Positions 35,955 to 45,012 of a stretch of 64,000 nt of DNA are shown one piece after another. Source of the stretch: Bacteroidota bacterium (GTDB taxonomy: Bacteria; Bacteroidota; Bacteroidia; Bacteroidales; JAAUTT01). Position 1 is the stretch's first letter; every line of letters starts with the position of its first letter. Under the pieces are notes generated by a model. That model was not told where the DNA came from. It searched no databases and was given only the letters and a program-made list of their open reading frames with translations. Position numbers and translations under genes: made by a program. The stretch lies in assembly GCA_030706405.1 (NCBI GenBank), contig JAUZOO010000010.1, forward strand, positions 149,198 to 213,197. Reading direction: 5' to 3'.

Positions 35955-35997
35955 CAAAAATACTAATATTTTTAGCAATTGTAATTATATTTGCTAA
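35955..35997. promoter_or_regulatory. divergent promoters with a shared operator
   Basis: Two exact TAnnTTTG boxes point outward: TATTTTTG (minus, 35955-35962) for the rSAM gene and TATATTTG (plus, 35986-35993) for the repressor. The palindrome TTAGCAA-N12-TTGCTAA (35972-35997) covers the repressor's box, so the repressor probably controls itself and possibly the rSAM gene. Confidence 0.65.
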
Positions 35998-36007
35998 TAA
36001 ATTTATC

Positions 36008-36790
36008 ATGAATAACCTTATCGCATCCAATATAAGACATCTCCGTAAGGTGAAGGGACTAACGCAAGACCAGCTTGCCGATAAGATTGGCGTAAACCGC
36101 GCTATGATAGGCTCCTACGAGGAAGGTCGCGCCGTACCCAAGCTTCCGGTTATGCAAAATATATCGCATTATTTCGGAATTAGCATAGACTTGTTGATAA
36201 ACAATGATTTGAGTAATATTCCAGACGGAGGCGATTCACTGCCCATTGATGCGAAAGGAGCTAATTTACGGGTAGTCTCCACCATTGTGGACAGGGATGA
36301 TAACGAGCTTATTACGCTTGTCCCGGCCAAAGCATCGGCGGGGTATCTCAATGGTTATGCCGATCCGGATTATGTTGACACGTTGCCCCGCTTTTCGTTA
36401 CCTTTTCAGGAACTGGCTAAAGAGCGTACGTACCGGGCTTTTCAGATTAATGGCGATAGCATGGATCCGATTCCTTCGGGTGCGTATATTATCACCGAAT
36501 ATGTTCAGGATTGGCACGATATTAAAGACGGAAAGACTTATGTGTTGGTAACCCGCGATGAAGGTGTGGTTTATAAACGTGTGTTTTTGCATCCGAGCGG
36601 AGAGCTGTATTTAAAATCGGATAATCCCCAATACGAAACGTATAGCGTTCATCTTAACCGGATGCTTGAAGTATGGAAGGCCGTGGGGTATATTTGCACG
36701 AAACTCCCCGAGCCTGATGCTGTGAGCCTTAGTAAATTATCGGCAATTGTGATGGAGATGAAACGGGAGATGGACGAGTTGAAGAGATGA
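36008..36790 (+). CDS. XRE-type repressor with LexA/S24 autopeptidase domain
   Basis: Start chosen at ATG 36008 (MNNLIASNIRHLRKVKGL), 15 bases after a promoter box; a longer frame would run through that promoter. The 260-residue protein has an XRE helix-turn-helix (about 7-61: TQDQLADKIGVNRAMIGSYEEG). The C-terminal S24 peptidase has a cleavage site between A111 and G112 (KASAGY), nucleophile S151 in NGDSMDP and base K190 in VVYKRVF. In such proteins DNA damage or another signal triggers self-cleavage and derepression. It is divergent from a DNA-repair-type rSAM gene, with an operator-like palindrome between them, which suggests an SOS-like local switch. The C-terminal MEMKREMDELKR may be a short coiled coil. 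Confidence 0.92.
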   Translation: MNNLIASNIRHLRKVKGLTQDQLADKIGVNRAMIGSYEEGRAVPKLPVMQNISHYFGISIDLLINNDLSNIPDGGDSLPIDAKGANLRVVSTIVDRDDNELITLVPAKASAGYLNGYADPDYVDTLPRFSLPFQELAKERTYRAFQINGDSMDPIPSGAYIITEYVQDWHDIKDGKTYVLVTRDEGVVYKRVFLHPSGELYLKSDNPQYETYSVHLNRMLEVWKAVGYICTKLPEPDAVSLSKLSAIVMEMKREMDELKR

Positions 36791-36796
36791 GCGCAG

Positions 36797-36867
36797 TTGT
36801 CATTCCGGGCTTGTCCTGGAATCCTTTTCAAAAAAGACAAGGATTCCGGCCTGCGCCGGAATGACAA
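36797..36867. repeat. REP-like cruciform, likely bidirectional terminator
   Basis: Outer arms TTGTCATTCCGG / CCGGAATGACAA and inner arms GGAATCCTT / AAGGATTCC form a large imperfect hairpin. It fills the gap between the convergent repressor and GH28 genes. One arm type is also found at 16396-16418. Confidence 0.75.
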
Positions 36868-36876
36868 TTGATGAGG

Positions 36877-38550
36877 CTATTTTAAAACAACACCGGCCTT
36901 AACATCGCCTTCAACTACAAAATTGTGAGATGTAAGTTCGGTTCCAATCTTTTTAAGATTAACTTTTTCGGTTTCTTTACCCGAAACTTTTATGAATTTT
37001 CCGGGGCCTTTGCCTGTAATATTTTCCAGATCAACGTTTTTGCTATTGTTAATGGCAGCAATGTCTCCTTTCGAAATTTCAAGGTTTACGTTTTTCAAGT
37101 GTATGTCCTGACCTTCAATGCAAGATAATCCGGTTGTCGCTTTAATTGAAATGTTTTCGAGGTTTATGTTGCGGATATACATTTCGGGCAAACCTTGCAG
37201 AAAAATGGCCCGTTGAGCTCCGTTGCACGAGATATTCTTTACATAAAGGTTGCGGAACTGGGGAGTTCCTTCGTTGACTGCCGGAAATTTATCAGTTGGC
37301 GCGGGCTTTTCCGTTTGTTTTTCGTCGGCTTCCGGAACCGGTGAAGTTCCGCCATAGTACATGTCGAAACCTATGGCATCGGCAGGTATGTTAATCATCG
37401 AAATGTCTGAAATATAGATGTTTTCTACGATTCCACCACGTCCGCGGGTAGTTTTAAAACGTAACCCGATGTCGGTACCAAGAAATGTACAATTGGAAAC
37501 GTACAGGTTACGCACGCCACCCGACATTTCGCTGCCAATAACAAATCCGCCATGACCGTGATAAACCTCACAATTGCTGATGACAAACAATTCGGTAGGC
37601 TTATTGCGTTTTCGGCCTTCTTCGTTTTTGCCCGATTTGATGCAAAGTGCATCGTCACCAACATCGAAAGTGCAGTTGGTTACGGTTCCAATGCGGCACG
37701 ATTCAATGTCGATACCATCGCCATTCTGGGCATACCACGGGTTGGAAACATTGACGTTACGCATGGTAAAATGTTCGCACATGAGCGGATGAACGCACCA
37801 ACTCGGAGAATTTTGAAATGTAACGCCGTCGAGCAGTACATTTTTGCAACCTACCAGTCCAATCATCACCGGACGTAGAAAGTCCTTGATAGCTTCGTAA
37901 TCTTCTATTTTAGCATTAGGGCCGAGGTAGCCGGCTTCCTGGGTGTTGTATCCTTTCAACGATTTTTCGCTGGGGTACCAGGTGTTTCCACTTTTATCAA
38001 CAACTCCGCCCGATTTTATAAGGTTAGTCCATTGCGTTTGAGTGAGCTTCGATTTTTTTACCGGACGCCATGCATCGCCGGCTCCATTGATAACACCACC
38101 TCCGGTTATGGCAATATTCTCGGCATTTTCGGCGCTTACGGGTGCCTGACAACGAACGGTTCTTAAGCCTTCGAAATACGAATTGACCAGCGGATAATCG
38201 TTGATATCACGGCTGAAAAGAACAAGCGCTCCCTTAACTAAATGCAGGTTTACATTGCTTCTTAGTACAATGGGTCCGGTAACCCATAGTCCGGAGGGAA
38301 TGTAAACTACACCTCCTCCATTTTTGGCGCAGGCCTCAATAGCGTTGTTTATTGCTTTTGTGTTTAGCGTAATGCCGTCATTGATAGCTCCAAATTTTTT
38401 GATATTAAATGTATCTGTTTTAAAAACAGGCACATTTACCTGGGGCATTTCAAAGGGAAGTTTCTCTGCAATATTCTGAGCCGTACAGCTAAAAGCAATG
38501 CTGACGGTTAGCACGAACGAAGCTAGCCCAACTTTTTTTTTCCTATTCAT
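36877..38550 (-). CDS. GH28 polygalacturonase-family enzyme (exo-type candidate)
   Basis: A 557-residue secreted beta-helix enzyme with a signal peptide (to about 25). GH28 catalytic motifs are present in order: NGDGID (276-281, first Asp), VGDDA (two Asp, 298-301), HGHGG (331-335) and RFKT (364-367). The NGD form and an insertion around 165-225 are features of the longer Bacteroidota GH28 enzymes that often act exo on oligogalacturonides; this subtype is inferred. It lies at the left end of the pectin locus, 195 bases beyond the CE8 gene, with its own promoter, so it is probably a separate transcript or a second entry point. Confidence 0.92.
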   Translation of the reverse strand: MNRKKKVGLASFVLTVSIAFSCTAQNIAEKLPFEMPQVNVPVFKTDTFNIKKFGAINDGITLNTKAINNAIEACAKNGGGVVYIPSGLWVTGPIVLRSNVNLHLVKGALVLFSRDINDYPLVNSYFEGLRTVRCQAPVSAENAENIAITGGGVINGAGDAWRPVKKSKLTQTQWTNLIKSGGVVDKSGNTWYPSEKSLKGYNTQEAGYLGPNAKIEDYEAIKDFLRPVMIGLVGCKNVLLDGVTFQNSPSWCVHPLMCEHFTMRNVNVSNPWYAQNGDGIDIESCRIGTVTNCTFDVGDDALCIKSGKNEEGRKRNKPTELFVISNCEVYHGHGGFVIGSEMSGGVRNLYVSNCTFLGTDIGLRFKTTRGRGGIVENIYISDISMINIPADAIGFDMYYGGTSPVPEADEKQTEKPAPTDKFPAVNEGTPQFRNLYVKNISCNGAQRAIFLQGLPEMYIRNINLENISIKATTGLSCIEGQDIHLKNVNLEISKGDIAAINNSKNVDLENITGKGPGKFIKVSGKETEKVNLKKIGTELTSHNFVVEGDVKAGVVLK

Positions 38551-38641
38551 CCTTCTTAAATTATTGTTTGTACTAGTATAGTTTCGGCAGGCTCTGCAAT
38601 TTTCTTGCCAGATACTGCGCCATGATTTGTCTGTCAGAATG

Positions 38642-38671
38642 CAAAACTACAATAATTGGAGTTTATACCAA
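38642..38671 (-). promoter_or_regulatory. promoter of the GH28 gene
   Basis: On the minus strand TTG (38669-38671) and TAGTTTTG (38642-38649) are 19 bases apart, a good fit to the Bacteroidota consensus. The leader would be about 85 bases. Confidence 0.65.
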
Positions 38672-38745
38672 GTGCTGCAAGATGCTGAATCTGAATGTTT
38701 ACAACGAAAACTCATTAAGAGAGTTGCTGTAAAATTGTCTTCGAA

Positions 38746-39816
38746 TTATCTTTCTTTTTCCGGATTCCATCCATTTAAAACTTTTTCGATGGAATAATCT
38801 GCAGCTTCCTGGTCGGTGAGAGCCCGGAGACCCGCCCATTTGGCTCGATGGCTCATATCTGCACCTTTTCCGGTGTTGTTATATTCGTAAAGATGAAGCT
38901 TGTCGCTGGTAGCGGCATAGTCCATTCGCCAAGTGGTAGGCCAGCCTTCGGGATGTATCTGTTCGCACATGTCGGAGTTGAGGATTGTAACTTTGGGATA
39001 ATCGTGCCAGGGACGACCAATGGCTATTGGAGCGCCGTCGTCACCTTTGCGGGGACTATTTTTGGCATACGTAAATTTGCAATGGTTAAACACAAACCCG
39101 TAGAACTGAGTTTCGGGAGTTGATGGCGCTGTAACCCAACCTCCACCATAGCTGCGAATTTCGCAACCACTGAAATAACCAATGCCTCCTCCATAAATAT
39201 AATCGGTACGCCCCAGCACCAGGCAGTTTGTAAAATAGTTTCTGTTACCGTTTTTTCTTAGCAGGATAGTGTCTTGGTAACCAAGAATATTGCAATTGGC
39301 AAAGATTATCCTGTCACCAATTAAGGTAAGAGCCAAGGCCTGGCCAACCGGACCTGCAGTATTGGATACTGTAAGGTTTTCGGCATGAAAATCGTTGGCA
39401 AGCACAGTTAAGGTTGCGGAGGTACGGCTTAAATCCTTATTGTCTTTCCAAAGAGCCCAGGATTCTGCCGGACATTTGTTTTCTGATTGAGGACTTTGGC
39501 AATCGTAAATATGATAGCTAATGATGGTTTTTTCGCGATCCTCACCTATAATGGTAAGATTGATCTTGGTTGCCGGAACAATCAGTTTTTCGGTATTGTA
39601 GGTTCCATTTTTGATTAAGATGACAAAACGTTTCGAACTGTTATCGGGGACGGCATTAATGGCCGCTTGGATGCTTTTGTAATTACCGCTGCCATCTAGC
39701 GCTACAACGATATCGGCTTTAGGAAGGCGGTTGGATGCCATGGATTTAACAGTTGTTGCCAGGCAAAGAATAACTGTCAGTGTAAAATATGAAAATTGAG
39801 AAATAATTTTTTTCAT
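38746..39816 (-). CDS. CE8 pectin methylesterase (copy 1)
   Basis: A 356-residue beta-helix esterase with a signal peptide ending SMAS. VVALDGSGNYKSIQAAINAVPD is the typical N-terminal CE8 block. Catalytic aspartates are D182 in GYQDT and D205 in GRTDYIYG, and an arginine/tryptophan motif occurs near the end (GRPWHDYPKV). It removes methyl esters from homogalacturonan so that lyases and GH28 can cut. It is the last gene of the eight-gene run that starts with GH2; 22 bases separate it from the alpha/beta hydrolase. A second, diverged CE8 lies at 52374. Confidence 0.94.
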   Translation of the reverse strand: MKKIISQFSYFTLTVILCLATTVKSMASNRLPKADIVVALDGSGNYKSIQAAINAVPDNSSKRFVILIKNGTYNTEKLIVPATKINLTIIGEDREKTIISYHIYDCQSPQSENKCPAESWALWKDNKDLSRTSATLTVLANDFHAENLTVSNTAGPVGQALALTLIGDRIIFANCNILGYQDTILLRKNGNRNYFTNCLVLGRTDYIYGGGIGYFSGCEIRSYGGGWVTAPSTPETQFYGFVFNHCKFTYAKNSPRKGDDGAPIAIGRPWHDYPKVTILNSDMCEQIHPEGWPTTWRMDYAATSDKLHLYEYNNTGKGADMSHRAKWAGLRALTDQEAADYSIEKVLNGWNPEKER

Positions 39817-39838
39817 TTCAATGATTTTAAAGGTTTTA

Positions 39839-40768
39839 TTATTTGGATAAAGGAGTATCGCTCAGAAAGCTCATTTCGGAGAGCCACATTTCACAAAGTT
39901 CCCGCCATAGTTTGGTACTGCCGGGATTATTTTGAAGCCCGATAGCATGGCCGCCCTGCGGAAATACATGCAGCGATGCCGATACTTTTTTATCGCGTAA
40001 AGCGTTGAAAAATAAAATGCTGTTCTGTGGAGGAACTGTCTTGTCGTTTTCGGCAACCACGATAAATGCCGGAGGCGTTTGAGCGGTTACCTGAAGCTCG
40101 GACGAATATTTCGCGATTAACTCCTGCGAAGGTTTATCGCCCAGCAGGTTATCGCGACTGCCGGTATGAGCAAACGGTCCCATGGTAATGACGGGCGACA
40201 CAAGAAGCATAAAGTCGGGGCGGAAGGGCTGTTTATCCAAGGAATCCCCGATAGTTGAAACATCTTCGGTATGCGTTCCCAGCGACGAAGCTACATGCCC
40301 TCCGGCCGAAAAGCCCATGATTCCGATTTTATCGGTAAGGATTCCCCAACTTTTAGCGTTGGCTCGAATGATACGCATAGCCCGTTGTGCGTCCTGTAAA
40401 GGCGCTTTGGAGCGATCGACCAGATCAGGAGAATGCGGCAATCTTGAAATAAGTACAAAAGCACTAATGCCTAAAGTGTTGAACCATTTGGCGACCTGAA
40501 ATGTGCCCATGTAAGCAAAGTGTTTATACCCTCCACCCGGACAAATGATTATGCTTGAGCCTTTATTTTCCTGTTTGGAAGGGAAAAAGGCATACAAGCC
40601 TGGAGTTCCTACACGGCGGTATCGCTCGTCGAAGATACTGTCGGTGATGGCCAACCCTTTTGAATTTGGCATCTTACCTTTTGGCCACAGCGGAATAAAC
40701 TCCTGTGCCGAGAGCCTCATGCCCAGACTGGTTATTGCCGCAATAAAAAATATGAGTTTAGTTTTCAT
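39839..40768 (-). CDS. alpha/beta-hydrolase carbohydrate esterase (probable acetylesterase)
   Basis: A 309-residue secreted serine hydrolase (signal peptide ending RLSAQ). The oxyanion-hole motif CPGGGYKH is followed by the nucleophile elbow GFSAGGH, the catalytic acid region VVAENDKTVPPQ and the histidine in FPQGGHAIGL. This matches the BD-FAE/acetyl-xylan-esterase-like group common in PULs. Between CE8 and GH43 in a pectin operon, pectin O-acetyl groups are the likely target, but feruloyl or xylan acetyl esters are possible. Gaps of 46 and 22 bases tie it to its neighbours. Confidence 0.85.
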   Translation of the reverse strand: MKTKLIFFIAAITSLGMRLSAQEFIPLWPKGKMPNSKGLAITDSIFDERYRRVGTPGLYAFFPSKQENKGSSIIICPGGGYKHFAYMGTFQVAKWFNTLGISAFVLISRLPHSPDLVDRSKAPLQDAQRAMRIIRANAKSWGILTDKIGIMGFSAGGHVASSLGTHTEDVSTIGDSLDKQPFRPDFMLLVSPVITMGPFAHTGSRDNLLGDKPSQELIAKYSSELQVTAQTPPAFIVVAENDKTVPPQNSILFFNALRDKKVSASLHVFPQGGHAIGLQNNPGSTKLWRELCEMWLSEMSFLSDTPLSK

Positions 40769-40814
40769 TGACTTATAAGTTACAAGTTACAGGTCGAAAC
40801 CTGTAGCTTCTATT

Positions 40815-42437
40815 TTATTTTTCTACCCTAAACCAGTCTACATCTACACAACCGGCATCGTTTATTTTGCCTTCGCGGACACAGAATAGTCCTGCTTTGG
40901 CTCCAATCCAGCGACCGGGCTGTGCGGTAAAGCTATCGCCTATAGCTGTGAATTTTTTTCCATCAGTACTGTAGCTGAAATTGCAAACGGCCTTATCGGC
41001 TACGTTTACCCTGAGAAATATAGAACCGTTATTTAACAGAACTTTATCGCTTTCCTGCTCAGTCCCTTTTTTATCGGCTTTTTTGCAGATAGTTTGCGAC
41101 AGGTAAATTTTTCCATCGGCCTGTTTTAACGACAAGTAGGCATAATCCATTCCCATGATGATGAGTCCGGCTTTTTCACCGTTGAAACGGGGTTTAAATG
41201 TCAGTTTAGTGGTAATAGTAAACTCGCGTGCCGGAAGTTTTTGTAAAAGGAGGTTAGGCACATCCCAGAAGTTGGTGTAATTTTCGGGAAGCGGCATGGC
41301 AAACAGGCGAAGATAACCCTGCGGACCGGTAGGGAATGCCCAGTACGACTTGGGGTTTGCGTGCCATTGCCATTGTAACCCAAGTTTGGTATCGTTAAAC
41401 TCGTCCGATTCGGCGGGTGTTTCGATGGGATAGGTCTTGCCTACGTTGGGTTTTTTATAGGTCAGTACAGGTTCGCCTTTTCCGTCACCATCTTTGTCGA
41501 TGCCGATAACCGGCCAGTCGTTTATCCATTTCATGGGCTGGAGGTGAACCACACGGCCATAAGCGTCAACATCCTGGAAATGCAGGAACCACGATTCGCC
41601 GGTTTGGGTTTCTACCCAGGCGCCCTGGTGAGGGCCGTTTATCGGGGTTTTACCCTGATCCATCACGATTTTTTCTTCGTATGGTCCGTAGATGTTTTTG
41701 GAGCGAAGCACAAGCTGCCAGCCGGTAGAAACGCCTCCGGCCGGAGCCATGATGTAGTAATAACCGTTGCGTTTGTAGATCTTAGGGCCTTCGAGCGTGG
41801 GGTGATGGTCGTGACCGTCAAAAACCATTACTCCATCGTCGAGAAGCTTGGTGCCTTCGGCATTCATTTTATTAATAGTGAGGATGCTTTTAATTCCAGC
41901 ACGGCTGCCGGCCCACGCATGTACAAGGTAGGCGTTGCCGTCTTCGTCCCAGAGCGGACAGGGGTCGATCAGGCCTTTGCCGCCTTGCACGAGTAAGGGG
42001 GCACTCCACGGGCCTGCGGGATTGGTGGCTTTTACCAGATAGATACCATAATCCGGATCGGGATAATAGATATAGTATTCGCCGTTGTGATAACGAATGG
42101 CCGGCGCCCAAACGCCGTTTCCATGCTGAGGTTTATCGAAAACATCAAAAGGAGGTTGCTGCGTGAATACGTTACCTATTATTGTCCAGTTTACCAAATC
42201 CTTAGAGTGAAGGATGGGCAGTGCCGGAACGCAGTTAAAGCTTGATGAAACGAGGTAAAAATCGTCACCAACGCGGATGGCATCGGGATCGGAATAGTCG
42301 GCGTTCAGTACCGGGTTTTTATAGGTGCCGTCGCCATTATCGGCTACCCATACTTTGGATATGGAAGATTGAGCCTTTATTACCGGGTTTAAGGTCAAGG
42401 CTGCGACGCAGCAAAATAGTAGAGAATATTTGTTCAT
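40815..42437 (-). CDS. GH43 glycosidase with C-terminal beta-sandwich
   Basis: The 540-residue secreted protein has a five-bladed GH43 domain. The catalytic base Asp is in NADYSDPDAIRVGDDFY, the pKa-modulating Asp in GLIDPCPLWDEDGNAYL, and the acid Glu in TLEGPKIYKRNGYYYI. From about 345 a concanavalin-like C-terminal domain (YKKPNVGKTYPIETPAESDEFND) follows, as in the xylosidase-type GH43 subgroups. It would remove terminal arabinofuranose or xylose from pectin side chains; specificity is not decided by these motifs. It is 22 bases after GH95 and 46 bases before the esterase. Confidence 0.92.
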   Translation of the reverse strand: MNKYSLLFCCVAALTLNPVIKAQSSISKVWVADNGDGTYKNPVLNADYSDPDAIRVGDDFYLVSSSFNCVPALPILHSKDLVNWTIIGNVFTQQPPFDVFDKPQHGNGVWAPAIRYHNGEYYIYYPDPDYGIYLVKATNPAGPWSAPLLVQGGKGLIDPCPLWDEDGNAYLVHAWAGSRAGIKSILTINKMNAEGTKLLDDGVMVFDGHDHHPTLEGPKIYKRNGYYYIMAPAGGVSTGWQLVLRSKNIYGPYEEKIVMDQGKTPINGPHQGAWVETQTGESWFLHFQDVDAYGRVVHLQPMKWINDWPVIGIDKDGDGKGEPVLTYKKPNVGKTYPIETPAESDEFNDTKLGLQWQWHANPKSYWAFPTGPQGYLRLFAMPLPENYTNFWDVPNLLLQKLPAREFTITTKLTFKPRFNGEKAGLIIMGMDYAYLSLKQADGKIYLSQTICKKADKKGTEQESDKVLLNNGSIFLRVNVADKAVCNFSYSTDGKKFTAIGDSFTAQPGRWIGAKAGLFCVREGKINDAGCVDVDWFRVEK

Positions 42438-42459
42438 TAGCTATAAAATTTATTTTCGG

Positions 42460-44997
42460 TTAATTAGCTGAAATAAAGGTATAAAATTCTCCGGCTGTAG
42501 TTGCAACATCATATAATGATGTAGACGAAAGACGAATACCTTTTAGTTGTGAAGGGTCCTTAATAACCGGGTTGGCGGTATTTTCCATCGCCATTAATGA
42601 ATTCGGGTTTTCTCCCGAAGCCTTTTTGAGGTTTTCTCCATTTTGCAGTTTTAGAGGAGTAGCCGACCGCAAGCGAAGATTACCCCCAATCGTTGATTTG
42701 ATGGTGACGGAAACAATCTTTCCTTTTTTCCATTGCATATCGGTAACCTCAAACCCTCCGCGGGTCCGAAGACCTTTTACGTTTCCTTCGTCCCATACAT
42801 CGGGTAACGCAGGCAACAGGTGTATGGCTCCGTCGTGACTTTGTACCAGCATCTCGGCAATACCGGCGCAGCATCCAAAGTTACCGTCGATCTGGAAGGG
42901 CGGGTGTGCATCGAACATGTTGGCATAGGTTCCGCCATTTTCGTCTTTGATGGTTGCATTCGGGTCTTTAAGTTTTAATTGATTTTGAATCAGTTTGTAG
43001 GCGTGATTTCCATCGAGAAAACGGGCCCAGAGGCAGACTTTCCAGCCCATCGACCAGCCCCGGCTGGCATCGCCACGTCCGATGAGCGAGTTACGGGCAG
43101 CTTCGAAAATTGCGGGTTGGGCATATGGCGAGATTTCGTTACCCGGGAACATGCCCCATAAGTGCGATACATGCCGGTGTCCCGATTCTTTTCTGTCCCA
43201 GTCTTCAAGCCATTCCTGCAATTGCCCGTACTGTCCGATATGCATAGGGGGTAGCTGACTGCGCAACTTGCCAATGGTGTCGCAGAATTGTTTGTCCAGA
43301 CCAAGCGTTTGGGCGGCAGAAATGGTATTGCTCAGCAGGTCGAACACCATTTGGTTATCCATGGTTATTCCGCTGAAAATGGCACATCTGTTTTTGGCCT
43401 CCGAGCCATCGGGTTTGGTCATGGTATAAGAAACCAATCCGGGAGTATTTTCGGGAGAGTTGGAAGGTGAAACCACCATATATCTGGTTTTCGGATCTTT
43501 AACTAAAAAATCGATATAGAATTCGGAAGCACTTTTAAGAATTGGATAAACTTCTTTCAGATATTCATTATCGCCCGAAAAACGATATTTTTCCCAAAGG
43601 TGCAAACAGAACCATGCATTGCAGGTTGGCCAAACGCCACAGGAGTTAAAATCCACAGCTCCGGTAATGCGCCACAGGTCGGTGTTGTGGTGCAAAGCCC
43701 AGCCACGGCATCCGTACATCTCCGAAGCAGAGGCCTTACCGGTAACGCTTACGTCTTTAATAAGCTGGATAAACGGATCGTGACACTCGCTCAGGTTGGT
43801 GACTTCTGCCGGCCAGTAGTTCATCTCCACGTTAATGTTGGAGGTGTATTTGCTGTCCCAGGCTGGCAACGGGCCGGCATCGGGGTTCCAGATTCCCTGC
43901 AGGTTGGCAGGTTGTGTTCCGGGTTGAGAACTGCTGATGAGCAGGTAACGGCCAAACTGGAAATAGAGGGCAGCCAGCGAGGGGTCGTTACTGGTTGAAA
44001 ATTCTGCAATCCGGGTATCAGTAGGCTTTTTTGAATGAGCAGTTTGAGGAAGAGAGAAAGAGACGCGGTTAAATTGTTTTTGATAGGCAGCAATATGATC
44101 GGTCCTGGCGGTCGAATAATCTTTGGAGAAACGGCTCAGATAAGCTTTGGCTTTTTCTTCGGCATTGTCGCTGATGTCTTTGTAATTTTTAAAGTTAGTA
44201 GCCATGGAAACATAAATTATTGCAGCATCGGCGTTGGATACGGCGAGCGATGCGTTATCGGAGGTTTGTTTGCCTCCTTCGGCTATTACTTTAATTTGAG
44301 TATTGAAGTTTAACTTGTTAGGAATATTTTTTTCCGTCTCGCGGGTGCATCTGCCGGTAACAACCATCAGATTTGATGATTTAACCACAGGATGAACGGT
44401 TACCATATTCTTTTTGAGGGGCCCGGTAAACGATGTTTTGAAGTTGATCATTCCTTTTTTATCGGCTGTAATATGGATGATAACCAGCTGATCGGTAAGC
44501 GAAGCGAAGGTTTCTCGGGTATAGTTAACGCCGTTAACGGTGTATTTAACAGTGGCTATAGCCTTGGAAAGGTCGAGCTCGCGCGAATAATTGGTTTTGT
44601 TTTCGTGCCCCGGGAAGTTTAAAACCAGGTTGCCAATGGATTGATACACCTGACCGTGAGAAGTAATTTTGCGATCGGCAATGATGTTGTTGAGAGCCAG
44701 CTTTTCGGCTTCGATGTAATTGCCTTCGTTGATGTAATTACGGATGAGTGGCAGGTTGGCTTTGGCATTAGGGTTCACGTTCTGGTAAGGACTTCCCGAC
44801 CAAAAGGTATCTTCATTTAATTGTATGGTATCGGCTTGAGGCACACCATAAACCATGGCTCCCAAACGTCCGTTGCCCAGAGGTAAAGCCTCAACCCAGT
44901 AGCGGGCTGGTTTATCATACCATAGTTTTAGGTCCTGGGCTTTTACGGTTGAAACAGCTATTATTATAAGCGTAATAGAGTAGTAAAGTCGGTTCAT
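42460..44997 (-). CDS. GH95 alpha-L-fucosidase / alpha-L-galactosidase
   Basis: An 845-residue secreted enzyme. The N-terminal super-sandwich starts [24 protein letters not shown]. The (alpha/alpha)6 barrel contains [34 protein letters not shown] split across conserved blocks, and the C-terminal part has [17 protein letters not shown] and [17 protein letters not shown]. These are diagnostic of GH95. In pectin loci the family acts on L-fucose or L-galactose caps, for example on rhamnogalacturonan II or xyloglucan contaminating pectin. Which sugar cannot be read directly. It is tightly packed between PL10 (15 bases) and GH43 (22 bases). Confidence 0.93.
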   Translation of the reverse strand: MNRLYYSITLIIIAVSTVKAQDLKLWYDKPARYWVEALPLGNGRLGAMVYGVPQADTIQLNEDTFWSGSPYQNVNPNAKANLPLIRNYINEGNYIEAEKLALNNIIADRKITSHGQVYQSIGNLVLNFPGHENKTNYSRELDLSKAIATVKYTVNGVNYTRETFASLTDQLVIIHITADKKGMINFKTSFTGPLKKNMVTVHPVVKSSNLMVVTGRCTRETEKNIPNKLNFNTQIKVIAEGGKQTSDNASLAVSNADAAIIYVSMATNFKNYKDISDNAEEKAKAYLSRFSKDYSTARTDHIAAYQKQFNRVSFSLPQTAHSKKPTDTRIAEFSTSNDPSLAALYFQFGRYLLISSSQPGTQPANLQGIWNPDAGPLPAWDSKYTSNINVEMNYWPAEVTNLSECHDPFIQLIKDVSVTGKASASEMYGCRGWALHHNTDLWRITGAVDFNSCGVWPTCNAWFCLHLWEKYRFSGDNEYLKEVYPILKSASEFYIDFLVKDPKTRYMVVSPSNSPENTPGLVSYTMTKPDGSEAKNRCAIFSGITMDNQMVFDLLSNTISAAQTLGLDKQFCDTIGKLRSQLPPMHIGQYGQLQEWLEDWDRKESGHRHVSHLWGMFPGNEISPYAQPAIFEAARNSLIGRGDASRGWSMGWKVCLWARFLDGNHAYKLIQNQLKLKDPNATIKDENGGTYANMFDAHPPFQIDGNFGCCAGIAEMLVQSHDGAIHLLPALPDVWDEGNVKGLRTRGGFEVTDMQWKKGKIVSVTIKSTIGGNLRLRSATPLKLQNGENLKKASGENPNSLMAMENTANPVIKDPSQLKGIRLSSTSLYDVATTAGEFYTFISAN

Positions 44998-45012
44998 TTT
45001 AGTTGTTTCGGA

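Noticed and set aside
40788..40805. Small palindrome TACAGGT / ACCTGTA between GH43 and the esterase gene
   Set aside because: Seven pairs within a tight operon gap, no T-tract; too weak to call a terminator or operator.
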